Below are positions 34,248 to 44,028 of a stretch of 61,061 nucleotides of DNA, piece after piece. The notes beneath the pieces were generated by a model. It worked only from the letters and a program-made list of their open reading frames with translations, was not told where the DNA came from and did not search any database. The number at the start of each line of letters is the position of its first letter. Positions within the stretch are counted from its first letter, which is position 1. Source of the stretch: an uncultured Blastocatellia bacterium (GTDB lineage: Bacteria; Acidobacteriota; Blastocatellia; Chloracidobacteriales; Chloracidobacteriaceae); the NCBI GenBank assembly GCA_937934745.1, contig CALGZC010000015.1, forward strand, positions 1-61,061, given 5' to 3'. The position numbers and the translations under genes are program-made.

Positions 34248-34667
34248 TCAGCGTGATTGGTAACGCTCGGCCGTTTTGACCCGCACCAGCGCTGCTTCCA
34301 GTTCGGCGCGCAGACGTGAGAGGTCATCATCCGGGCGTTCAGATTCGGCTTGTTTGAGGGCCAATTCGGCCTCCCGGAGTTGCTTCCGCGCTTCCTCAAT
34401 ATCAATGTCAGCCGCGAGTTCGGCGCGTTCGGTCAGGACCGTCACCCGGTCGCCCAGGACTTCGACAAACCCCTGAGCCACAAACGCCAGCGTCTCCCGT
34501 CCACCCTGCCGATAGGTCAGCAAGCCGGCCACGCCAAGTTGCGACATGAGCGCGGCATGGCCGGGAAGGATGCCGATTTCGCCGTCCAGCGCCGGTAAAA
34601 CGACTTCATCTACGGTTTGAGATGGCAGCGCCCGTTCGGGCGTCACGATGTCGAGTGTAAGCGGCAT
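34248..34667 (-). CDS. atpC: F1Fo ATP synthase epsilon subunit
   Basis: A 139-residue subunit with the N-terminal beta-sandwich (LDIVTPERALPSQTVDEVVLPALDGEIGILPGHAAL, typical) and the C-terminal two-helix hairpin (AELAADIDIEEARKQLREAELA). AAAGGAT before ATG 34667 sets the start. Usually atpC directly follows atpD; here the upstream neighbour is an oppositely oriented OsmC gene, so atpC is split from the rest of the ATP synthase genes and heads a unit with the Lgt-like and radical SAM genes. Confidence 0.92.
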   Translation of the reverse strand: MPLTLDIVTPERALPSQTVDEVVLPALDGEIGILPGHAALMSQLGVAGLLTYRQGGRETLAFVAQGFVEVLGDRVTVLTERAELAADIDIEEARKQLREAELALKQAESERPDDDLSRLRAELEAALVRVKTAERYQSR

Positions 34668-34842
34668 ATCCTTTGAAAGCGTCTTTTGTGTGCCAAAGTG
34701 CGTGTGGCGGCACAATACCAGCCTCACCCCCCTGCTTGGAAGCCGGCATCGAGACTGTGGTCCTCGATCTATGGCTGCTCTGAGCGCCGCGTTAGCGTAT
34801 CATGATGGTGTCGCCTGAGTTTTTGACAATAGGAGACTGTGC

Positions 34843-35256
34843 ATGTCTGTTGAAATTACCGGTAAATACCTTGGCGGCTTACGTGTCGAAATGACCCATG
34901 GGCCATCGGGCGCAACGCTGCAGACCGTGGCTCCGACGGATAACAACGGCGATGGCAGCGGCTTTTCGCCGACCGATTTGGTCGCTACGGCGCTTGGGTC
35001 CTGCATGATGACGCTGATGGGGATCGTCGCGCAGCGCGACAACCTCGATCTGTCCGGTGCCCATTTCCGCATTGTCAAGCACATGCAAACGGCATCGCCG
35101 CGCCGCGTAAGCGCGTTGCCGATTACTTTTCACCTGCCCAGTCATGTCCCCAGTGAAGCCCGTCCTAAACTGGAGCGCGCGGCGCTGACCTGTCCGGTGC
35201 ATCACAGCCTGCACCCGGACATCGAGATGAACGTCGAGTTTCTCTATGACCTCTAA
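34843..35256 (+). CDS. OsmC/Ohr-family peroxiredoxin-like protein
   Basis: A 137-residue thiol protein. The two reactive Cys are present: GSCMMTLMGI (first) and LTCPVHHSLHPDIE (second), along with SGFSPTDLVATALG. It belongs to the OsmC/YhfA side of the family, which reduces organic hydroperoxides with a dithiol partner. A TAGGAG ribosome-binding site precedes ATG 34843. It stands alone before a tRNA gene. Confidence 0.92.
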   Translation: MSVEITGKYLGGLRVEMTHGPSGATLQTVAPTDNNGDGSGFSPTDLVATALGSCMMTLMGIVAQRDNLDLSGAHFRIVKHMQTASPRRVSALPITFHLPSHVPSEARPKLERAALTCPVHHSLHPDIEMNVEFLYDL

Positions 35257-35313
35257 TCCGTGCGTTGACAGCCGCTGGGCGACGGCGTAGTCTTTACCAC
35301 CTATCCCCGTTGC

Positions 35314-35388
35314 GCGGGCGTAGCTCAATGGTAGAGTACCAGCTTCCCAAGCTGGGTGTTGTGGGTTCGAGTCCCATCGCCCGCTCCA
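35314..35388 (+). tRNA. tRNA-Gly (anticodon CCC), CCA encoded
   Basis: A full cloverleaf: acceptor GCGGGCG (35314-35320) pairs with CGCCCGC (35378-35384), D arm GCTCAATGGTAGAGT, anticodon stem CCAGC/GCTGG with loop TTCCCAA and anticodon CCC at 35346-35348, T arm GTGGGTTCGAGTCCCAT, discriminator T and encoded CCA (35386-35388). U as discriminator agrees with glycine identity. Confidence 0.97.
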
Positions 35389-35406
35389 TAGGTTTCAAGA
35401 TACAAG

Positions 35407-35447
35407 CCAAAATAAAAACGAGGCGGAGCCGACCGGCTCCGCCTCGT
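35407..35447 (-). terminator. strong rho-independent terminator of the subtilase gene
   Basis: A 13-bp perfect stem (35418-35430 with 35435-35447, loop GACC). Read leftward it is followed by TTTTTATTTTGG, an ideal terminator for the protease gene ending at 35492. Read rightward there is no T tract, so it would not end the tRNA transcript efficiently. Confidence 0.9.
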
Positions 35448-35491
35448 TGCCATTCACGCCCGATCCTGGGACTCGGGCTTGGGCTTCGGGC

Positions 35492-36958
<1,467 letters not shown>

Positions 36959-37271
36959 GACTGCGATTCCTCCACAATGTAGAACGGGAAACATAACTGG
37001 TGCGCAGGCTTGAAATGTCCTGTGCGCTATTTCCTGGAGACAACTTGCGTGCCAAACCACGCTCGCTGCGTGCTTCCCGCCGGAAACGCTGCCTTCATCC
37101 GCCTAAGGGCCGGCCCAGATGCCTAAAAATCCCTTATTTTTCAAGCTTTCGGCGATGAGCCACACGCTGCCTCTAGGAAAAGACTTGAGAAAGGGCGTCA
37201 CTTAACACTACCTTCACCCCTGCATATCAAGCCCGTTGCGCGCCACGTTGCCGTCAAGGCGCTTGCTGTCA
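36959..37271. other. divergent intergenic region between the subtilase and the sigma-54 activator
   Basis: About 310 bases. I see the protease ribosome-binding site at its left edge and an AT-richer stretch at ~37130-37215 that may hold promoters. No clear sigma-54 (GG-N10-GC) site, repeat or RNA was found by eye. Confidence 0.45.
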
Positions 37272-40200
37272 ATGAACTTGACGGTAAGGGCCTTCACAAC
37301 CGTTTCTGTCGCCGGTGCCTCGCCGTTGATGTCCAGCCATCTTTCGTCCGCCCATCAAGCCGGTCGCCTAGAGCGGCTTGTGTCCCGGTTGCAGCTTGAG
37401 ATTGTCGAGCTTGAGGGCCAGGGATCGCCGGCCGTTGTCGAGCGGCGACTGGCCCTGGTGCGGCTGTTGATCGAAGCAAACCGGCACGATGAGGCGGCGT
37501 CTGTCCTGGAGCAACTGGCCGCGCAGCCGCTGGATGACGCTGCCCTAGCGCAGGTGCACACCTGCTGGGGCGAGGTCCTGCTCCGCCGCCACAATATCCC
37601 ACGCGCTATTCACGAGGCGAACCTGGCCCTCAAGCTCGGCGAAGCGCTGGTGAACAACACATTAGTCGGGCGCGCAGAAGCCTTGTTGGGGCGGATCTAT
37701 GCTGCGATTGACGAGTACGCGATTGCGCGGGAGCATCTAGAGCGCGCCCTGCGCTTACTGGAGCCGTTGCGTGATGTCCGCGGCGTGGCCGAGTGTCGCT
37801 GGCAGTTGGCCGTTATGGCGCATCACGAAGGACGCCTTGCCGAGTCACGTGATGAGGCGGCACAGGCGCTGGCGCTGCTTGAGGTTGCACCGGGTGAGCT
37901 GCCGGCGCAAGACATCGCCTTAGTTGGGCAGTTGCTTGATCATCAGGCCGTTCTCGCCTTTGAGTCCGGGGAACTCACAACGGCACTGGCTCTTTTGGAA
38001 AAGGCGGTTGCGCACTGGGCGCAGACCGAAGACCACCTGGCGTTGGGTCGGGTTTATGATCTGGTGGCCGACGTGCGCATGTACGCCGGCAAGTGGCGCG
38101 AGGCAGAAGCGGCGCTGGGGCAGGCAATGGCGCTGGTGGCCGACGATGCCGCCGCGGAGAGTTTGGTGCGGCGCACTGCCAGTCGGCTGCGGCTCTGGCA
38201 AGGCGACTTGGCTGCGGCGGAACGCCAGGCGCGACTGGCCGTTGAGCGCGCGCTGGTCGCCGGCCGGCCGGCAGCCGAAGCAGGCGGGTGGGAAGCACTT
38301 GCCGAGGTGTTACTGGAACAGGGGCGCCACGATGAGGCCATTGCGCTCTTCGAGCAAGCCACACGCATCAACGCCAAGATCAATCGTGTTGCGCGTTTGC
38401 CGGTTAGCCATCTGCGGCTTGCCGAGGCCTGCCTGGCAGCCGATGATGCAGCCCGCGCCGAAGCCCATCTGCGACGCGCGCGGGAGTTATTCGGCGACGC
38501 GCCCAAGTTGCATACCGCTGGCTTTGCCTGCCGGCTAGACGGCGAGCTGCACCTGGCGCGCCGCAACCCGAGTGAAGCTGTGGCCGCCTTCACGCAGAGC
38601 CTGTCGATCTTTGAGGCGGCCGGCTTTGTGTATGACGCCGCCTATAGCCATCTTGGTACCGGGCGCGCGTTTCTGGCGCTGGCCAACACGGCGCGCGCCT
38701 GCTTCCATCTTGAGTCCGCCCACCGTCTGTTCACCGAGTTGGGTGCAACGCGCAGGGTTGCCCAGGCGGCGCAACTGTTGTCAGAAGCCCAACGCCTCCA
38801 CCCGGCGACCGTTGCGCCGGCGCCGAGTTTGGATGCCCTGTTGGTTGAAAGTCTTGTCGCCGCCTCGGCCTCGCCCGACCTGTTGTTGCGCGAACTGGCC
38901 ATTCTGCTGCGCGACGAGCTGCATTTGACGGCGGCGATTTTCGAGCAGATGCCAGATGGCTTGCGGCTGCATGCCGGTAGCGCGCCGCAGGCAGAGCGGA
39001 TGCGCCGGGCGCTGGAAAGTAGTTTGCATGATGAACGCTCCCTGCCTGACGATCTGACCGTGCGCATGTTCAATGATGTCCGTGCCGGCCTTGAACTCGC
39101 GCCCATGCGCCGATTTTTTCTGTGCATCGCCGGCAGTGTGCCTCCAAATCTCACCCCGACCGTTGAGGCATTGGTGCACGTAGTGGAGTTCATTCTGGAA
39201 AATCACCGCTTGCGCAATACCGTGCGCGCGACCCGCACGGTCGCCAGCACGGAGCCGGTTGCCAATCGCTTTGCGCACATTGGTCTGGTATGCGAGTCGC
39301 CGGCCATGCTGGCCGTTGTAGAGCGGATTGAAAAAATTCGGTCGTCGGATGTGACGGTGCTGATCACCGGTGAATCAGGGGTTGGGAAGGAGCTGGTTGC
39401 CCGTGCCCTTCACGCCACCAGTCGGCGGCGCGACCGAATCTTTTTGCCGTTCAACTGTGCGGCCATGCCGGCAGACCTCGTGGAAAGTCGCCTCTTTGGC
39501 CACCGGCAGGGGGCGTTTACCGGAGCGAGCAAGAGCGCGTCGGGTATTATTCGCGCCGCCGCCGGCGGCACACTGTTTTTGGATGAGATCGGCGAGCTTG
39601 CCCTGCACGTCCAGCCCAAGTTGCTGCGCTTTCTTCAGGAAAAAGAAATTCACCCGGTCGGGGACGAGCGACCGGTCAAGGTGGATGTGCGGGTGATCGC
39701 GGCGACCAACCGCGACCTCGAAGCCGAAGTGGCCCAGGGCAGGTTCCGCGAGGACCTCTTTCACCGGCTCAATGTCGTGCGCTTGCACGTCCCGCCGCTG
39801 CGCGAGCGCCGGGAAGACATTGCACCCCTGACCAAGCACTTGCTGCGGGAGTGCGCCCGGCGGGAGGGTAAAACTGTCTCGCTCTCTGAAGCGGCGCTGG
39901 AGCGACTGTGCCGTTTGCCGTGGCCCGGCAATGTCCGGCAACTGAAGAACGAAATTGAACGCGCCGTCGCCCTTGCCGAACCAAACGACATCTTGACACC
40001 GGAGCATTTTTCGCCCGAGCTGTGGGCATCCGCCCCACCGATGTCGAGTGTGGGCTATCCGGCCGCATCGTCGCTCATAGGTGGCGGATATGCGCCGGCG
40101 TCAGCCGACCGGCCGACCCTAGCCGAAGCCGTTGAGGCACTCGAACGACAGATGGTTGCCGACGCCCTTGAACGCCACCAGGGGAATGTCACCCATGCCG

Positions 40201-40316
40201 CCCGGGAACTTGGGCTGACCCGCCAGGGCTTGATTCTCAAGCGCCGGCGGTACGGCCTTGAAAAGGCGTGGCAACGTCCTGGCGACCTGGCCCGCAACGC
40301 CCTCCGGTGGACGTAG
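37272..40316 (+). CDS. sigma-54-dependent transcriptional activator with long TPR sensor region
   Basis: A ~1,014-residue regulator. Residues ~40-500 are TPR-like helical pairs (EALLGRIYAAIDEYAIAREH and many more); ~515-650 look like a GAF-type domain; ~670-905 is the AAA+ domain with GESGVGKE (Walker A), RQGAFTGAS (the sigma-54 contact loop), GGTLFLDEIGEL (Walker B) and LPWPGNVRQL; the C-terminus has a Fis-type HTH (GNVTHAARELGLTRQGLILK). There is no receiver domain, so the TPR/GAF region probably senses a protein or ligand. The start is uncertain: ATG 37272 or 37329. Targets unknown. Confidence 0.88.
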   Translation: MNLTVRAFTTVSVAGASPLMSSHLSSAHQAGRLERLVSRLQLEIVELEGQGSPAVVERRLALVRLLIEANRHDEAASVLEQLAAQPLDDAALAQVHTCWGEVLLRRHNIPRAIHEANLALKLGEALVNNTLVGRAEALLGRIYAAIDEYAIAREHLERALRLLEPLRDVRGVAECRWQLAVMAHHEGRLAESRDEAAQALALLEVAPGELPAQDIALVGQLLDHQAVLAFESGELTTALALLEKAVAHWAQTEDHLALGRVYDLVADVRMYAGKWREAEAALGQAMALVADDAAAESLVRRTASRLRLWQGDLAAAERQARLAVERALVAGRPAAEAGGWEALAEVLLEQGRHDEAIALFEQATRINAKINRVARLPVSHLRLAEACLAADDAARAEAHLRRARELFGDAPKLHTAGFACRLDGELHLARRNPSEAVAAFTQSLSIFEAAGFVYDAAYSHLGTGRAFLALANTARACFHLESAHRLFTELGATRRVAQAAQLLSEAQRLHPATVAPAPSLDALLVESLVAASASPDLLLRELAILLRDELHLTAAIFEQMPDGLRLHAGSAPQAERMRRALESSLHDERSLPDDLTVRMFNDVRAGLELAPMRRFFLCIAGSVPPNLTPTVEALVHVVEFILENHRLRNTVRATRTVASTEPVANRFAHIGLVCESPAMLAVVERIEKIRSSDVTVLITGESGVGKELVARALHATSRRRDRIFLPFNCAAMPADLVESRLFGHRQGAFTGASKSASGIIRAAAGGTLFLDEIGELALHVQPKLLRFLQEKEIHPVGDERPVKVDVRVIAATNRDLEAEVAQGRFREDLFHRLNVVRLHVPPLRERREDIAPLTKHLLRECARREGKTVSLSEAALERLCRLPWPGNVRQLKNEIERAVALAEPNDILTPEHFSPELWASAPPMSSVGYPAASSLIGGGYAPASADRPTLAEAVEALERQMVADALERHQGNVTHAARELGLTRQGLILKRRRYGLEKAWQRPGDLARNALRWT

Positions 40317-40339
40317 CCGGCAAGGTGCACCCGCCACGG

Positions 40340-41611
40340 CTACTCGAACAGCCACCGACTGCCTAGCCCCAGCCCTGCTGCCCCGAAGAGCACCACGAGC
40401 GGGTTGATGTGGTAGCGTCCGACCACGACGGCGCTTGCCAGCCCCAGTGCCGGGGCCAGCCACCAGGTGTAAGGCGCCGTACTGTACGCTCCCTTTCCAA
40501 TGGTGACCGCCGCCGCTGCCAGCAACGCAACGCCGGTCGGCATAGCCGCGCGCAGTGCGCCGCGCATCCACCGGTTGTGGCGAAAGCGGCCAACGGCACC
40601 CGCGACAACCAGGACCAACCACAGCGGCATACCGAAGATACCGAGCGCGGCAACACCGGCCCCGGTCAGACCGGCGACCCGGTAGCCGAGGAACACGGCG
40701 GCAATCACGAACGGTCCCGGCGTTAACAAACCTAGGGCCGCCGCGTCGGCGACTTCCTGTGGCGTGAGCCAGCCGTACACTTCGACCACCTCATGGCCGA
40801 GCAGCGGAATGATGACAAACCCACCGCCAAAGGTCAGTCCGCCGATTTTCAACGTAGCTAACATGAGCCGGGCAACCCGTTGAAGAAACGGTTCGGCAAT
40901 GGTCTCAGCCATCACCCAGAGACCGGAGACCGCCGCGCCGATGAGACCTGCCATGAAAAGATGCTGCCGGAGGGACAGTCGCCCAGAGGGGTTTTGATCG
41001 GCGTCGGGGCCAGTTGCGGCCAGTTCTCGCTGCCGACCGGCACTGAGCAGCCCACCGAGCAGGGACAAGCCGATCAGCGGCAGGGTTGCCGCCGGAAAAC
41101 CAACGGCAATCCCAAAAACCACAACGGCCTGCCAGTGCTGCCAGGGCGACTCCAGAGCTTGCCGGCCGAGGCGCACCGCCGTTGCCGCCACCAGTCCGGC
41201 TGCCGCAGCATTCAGACCCGTAAACACGGCCGTTGCCGAGGGGAAGTGGCGCAAACGGTCATACAGCGCCGCAAACACCACCATGAGCGCCCCGGATGGC
41301 AGCGCATACATCGCCATCCCGGTCACGGCACCGGCCGCTCCGTGCAGCCGGTAGCCGATAAAAGCTACGGTATTGGTGGCGATGGCGCCGGGCAAGCTCT
41401 GCGCCAGCGTGACGGCCTCAAGGAAGGCTTCGTTCCGCAGCCAACCGTAGTGGCGCGTAAAACGCTCCTCCAGGAACGCCACCATGGCGCCGCCGCCGAA
41501 GGCCGTGGCGCCGATCAGCAGGCACGCCAGGGCAAATTGGCCAAGACTTGGGCGATCTCCCGGCGCCCCAAACCGGTCTGTGAATGCCGTTTCCGACGCC
41601 GCAGCCGTCAC
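40340..41611 (-). CDS. chrA: ChrA-family chromate transporter (two-domain)
   Basis: A 423-residue membrane protein made of two homologous CHR domains, each starting with the F-G-G-G motif: LIGATAFGGGAMVAFLEE near 33-50 and LKIGGLTFGGGFVIIPLL near 262-280, with AQSLPGAIATNTVAFIGYR and LLTPGPFVIAAVFLGYR matching the P-G-P motif. It would export chromate, or sulfate-like anions. Its start overlaps the end of pilT by four bases, so the two are co-translated, an unusual pairing. Confidence 0.92.
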   Translation of the reverse strand: MTAAASETAFTDRFGAPGDRPSLGQFALACLLIGATAFGGGAMVAFLEERFTRHYGWLRNEAFLEAVTLAQSLPGAIATNTVAFIGYRLHGAAGAVTGMAMYALPSGALMVVFAALYDRLRHFPSATAVFTGLNAAAAGLVAATAVRLGRQALESPWQHWQAVVVFGIAVGFPAATLPLIGLSLLGGLLSAGRQRELAATGPDADQNPSGRLSLRQHLFMAGLIGAAVSGLWVMAETIAEPFLQRVARLMLATLKIGGLTFGGGFVIIPLLGHEVVEVYGWLTPQEVADAAALGLLTPGPFVIAAVFLGYRVAGLTGAGVAALGIFGMPLWLVLVVAGAVGRFRHNRWMRGALRAAMPTGVALLAAAAVTIGKGAYSTAPYTWWLAPALGLASAVVVGRYHINPLVVLFGAAGLGLGSRWLFE

Positions 41612-42801
41612 GTAAACGAATAGGTCTTTCCGGTTTCGCCGTCTTTTTCAGGTGCAGGCTCCGGGCCGGCGTTGTTGCTTGCAGGTGTGACGGTCGCGGC
41701 CACCGGCGGCGGCGTAGAGCATGGCGCCGAGAGTTCGGCCGCCATGGCCTTGTCGAACTCAAGGCGGTTGGTCGCCGCCGCGCGCGCCACTTCAGGCGTA
41801 ATCTTTCCCGCCTTACACAGTTCGATTAGGTGCTGGTCAAAAGTCATCATGCCGTACTCACGGCTGCGCGCGATGACAAATCCAAGGTCACCGAGCTTGT
41901 CGGGATTACGCAGGCACTCCTGCACAGCACTCGACATGCGCAGAATTTCCACTGCCGGAATGCGGATCTGCTGGTTGGCCATGGGAAGCAACCGCAGCGA
42001 AATAACTGCGGCTAAGTTATCGGCCAACCGCGCACGGGCCATTGCCTGTTCCTCCGGGGGATAAAAACCTAAAACGCGCGAAATGGTCTTCTGGGCATCT
42101 GTTGTGTGAATCGCACTGAAAACTAGGTGACCGGTTTCCGCCGCGCGCAGCGCTGTGTCAAAGGTGACTGCATCACGGATTTCGCCGACTAAAATAACGT
42201 CTGGATCCTGCCGTAGGGCAGCGTGCAGCGCCTCCGGGAATGAGCGTGTATCCTGTCCAATTTCGCGCTGGGTGATGATGCTGCGGTCGTTTTTGTAGAG
42301 AAACTCAATCGGGTCCTCAATCGTGATGATGTGGAGTTTGCGCGTCCGATTGATGTGCTCAATCATGGCCGACATGGTGGTTGACTTGCCGTTGCCGGTT
42401 GCGCCGGTAACAAGGACCAGTCCGCGTCCTAGGTCGGCGATGTGCGCAAGCGTCGGCGGTAGGTTCAGTTGCTCAAACGTCCGCGCTTCAATCGAGATGG
42501 CGCGCAGGACAATGGCAAAGCTGTTGCGCTGCTTGAAGATGTTGGCCCGGAAACGGCCGGCATTCTCAACCCCGTATGAAACATCCTTCTCCACAAATTC
42601 GTCGTGGGCGTGTAGGCGATCATTTTTGAGCAGGATTTGCGCAATGTGTTCGGTGTCCTGCGCCGTCAACACATCATACTTCACATCCATGAGCGTTCCG
42701 TTGTAGCGAAACAGCGGAACACTGCCGGCCTGAAAGTGGATGTCAGAGACGCCGCTTCTGACGGCCATCGTGAGGATGCGATCGAGAATCTTTTTGTCCA
42801 T
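41608..42801 (-). CDS. pilT: type IV pilus retraction ATPase PilT
   Basis: A 397-residue hexameric secretion-family ATPase. It shows the N-terminal PAS-like domain (GVSDIHFQAGSVPLFR), Walker A GATGNGKST, the Asp box HIITIEDPIEF, Walker B DPDVILVGEIRD, and the His box AETGHLVFSAIHT. The retraction-specific AIRNLIRE-like motif is not clearly visible, so a PilU or PilT2 role is possible. A ~45-residue Pro/Ala-rich tail exceeds the family. ATG 42801 is preceded by TAAGGC; the frame open to 42936 is not conserved. It precedes chrA with an overlap. Confidence 0.88.
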   Translation of the reverse strand: MDKKILDRILTMAVRSGVSDIHFQAGSVPLFRYNGTLMDVKYDVLTAQDTEHIAQILLKNDRLHAHDEFVEKDVSYGVENAGRFRANIFKQRNSFAIVLRAISIEARTFEQLNLPPTLAHIADLGRGLVLVTGATGNGKSTTMSAMIEHINRTRKLHIITIEDPIEFLYKNDRSIITQREIGQDTRSFPEALHAALRQDPDVILVGEIRDAVTFDTALRAAETGHLVFSAIHTTDAQKTISRVLGFYPPEEQAMARARLADNLAAVISLRLLPMANQQIRIPAVEILRMSSAVQECLRNPDKLGDLGFVIARSREYGMMTFDQHLIELCKAGKITPEVARAAATNRLEFDKAMAAELSAPCSTPPPVAATVTPASNNAGPEPAPEKDGETGKTYSFT

Positions 42802-42932
42802 AAGCCTTATTCCAGCTACGCTTTTCGATGTTGATGGTCGGTGTCCATGGCATACGTTGCCGGCAGTCGGTAGCAAGCCACAGAAAGTTGGTTCAGCTAC
42901 TCCCTGACTGTCGCATAGACGGTGGTTTTTGC

Positions 42933-43865
42933 TCAAGGTAACTGCATTCCGGCGACAAAGGTGTCCAGGGTCTGGGGCGATTCCACATTGAAGGTGACGG
43001 CGTCGGGTAAGATCTGCCGTACCAGTCCGGTAAGGACCGTTTTCGGCCCGACTTCAACAAAAGCCGTCACACCCTGGTCGGCCAGTCTTTGCACGGATGC
43101 CACCCATTGCACGGGGGCGCACACCTGGGCAATGAGATTGGCGCGCAGGCGTTCGGCATCGGTGGTAGGTTGGGCGTCAACGTTGGCAACTACGGCACAG
43201 CGCGGCGTCCGAAAGGTGAGGGCGGCCAAATCCTGCGCCAACCGGTCGGCGGCCGGTTGCATGAGGGGGCAGTGAAAGGGGGCACTGACGGGCAACTCCA
43301 CCGCACGCGCCTTGCGCGTCCGGGCCAGCTCCATCGCGCGCTGGACGGCCGGACGATGGCCGGCAATGACCGTCTGCTGCGGCGCATTGAAGTTGGCCGG
43401 GCGGCACAGTTCACCGTCCTGCTCTGCTTCGGCGCACAGCGCTATGACCGTGGCTGCGTCGGCTTTCAGAATGGCGGCCATCGCGCCGACACCCGGCGGG
43501 ACCGCCTCCTGCATGTACTGCCCACGCCGCCGGACAATGCGTACGGCGTCTGCAAACTCAAGGGCGCCAACGGCAACCAGGGCGCCGTATTCCCCGAGCG
43601 AATGGCCGGCGGCAATGTTCGGCGTAAAACCCTGTCCGTGGAGCACACGCCAGACGGCAACCGCATGGGTTAGCACGGCCGGCTGGGTGTTGACCGTCAG
43701 ATTGAGTTCGGCTTCCGGCCCCTCAAAACACAGCGCACTGAGGGGAAACCCCAGCACGTCATCCGCTTCTTGAAAAACGGCACGGGCTTCTGGGAAGGCC
43801 GCAACCAGGTCGCGTCCCATGCCGACATACTGTGAGGCTTGTCCGGGGAAAAGAAAGGCGAGCAT
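42933..43865 (-). CDS. fabD: malonyl-CoA:ACP transacylase
   Basis: A 310-residue enzyme that loads malonyl groups onto acyl carrier protein. It has FPGQASQYVGMG, the nucleophile GHSLGE, the substrate Arg in RGQYMQEA, FNAPQQTVIAG, and the catalytic His in VSAPFHCPLM. ATG 43865 begins the conserved LAFLFPGQ. The first bases overlap a 15-bp imperfect tandem duplication (43869-43898) just upstream. Elsewhere fabD is near fabF, acpP and fabG; here fabF lies 16 kb away. Confidence 0.94.
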   Translation of the reverse strand: MLAFLFPGQASQYVGMGRDLVAAFPEARAVFQEADDVLGFPLSALCFEGPEAELNLTVNTQPAVLTHAVAVWRVLHGQGFTPNIAAGHSLGEYGALVAVGALEFADAVRIVRRRGQYMQEAVPPGVGAMAAILKADAATVIALCAEAEQDGELCRPANFNAPQQTVIAGHRPAVQRAMELARTRKARAVELPVSAPFHCPLMQPAADRLAQDLAALTFRTPRCAVVANVDAQPTTDAERLRANLIAQVCAPVQWVASVQRLADQGVTAFVEVGPKTVLTGLVRQILPDAVTFNVESPQTLDTFVAGMQLP

Positions 43866-43868
43866 GGA

Positions 43869-43898
43869 CAAGGATGGTTGGCGCAAGGATTGTTGGCG
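43869..43898. repeat. 15-bp tandem duplication (one mismatch) at the fabD 5' end
   Basis: CAAGGATGGTTGGCG is followed directly by CAAGGATTGTTGGCG, 14 of 15 bases identical, immediately upstream of the fabD start in the fabD-dxr divergent region. Confidence 0.9.
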
Positions 43899-44028
43899 CG
43901 CGGCGGCGGTAATTTCAAGCTTGCAGTTGAATACGTTCTCGGAACCAATAGACTGGCGTCAAGCCGGTACGGTTGTCGGTGCCGTTTCGTCGCCGGCAGC
44001 CGCTTACAACGATGGGAACATCAGGTGG

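Noticed and set aside
35389-35447. Terminator hairpin assigned to the tRNA-Gly transcript
   Set aside because: On the plus strand the stem is followed by TGCC; the T tract is on the minus side, so it serves the subtilase gene.
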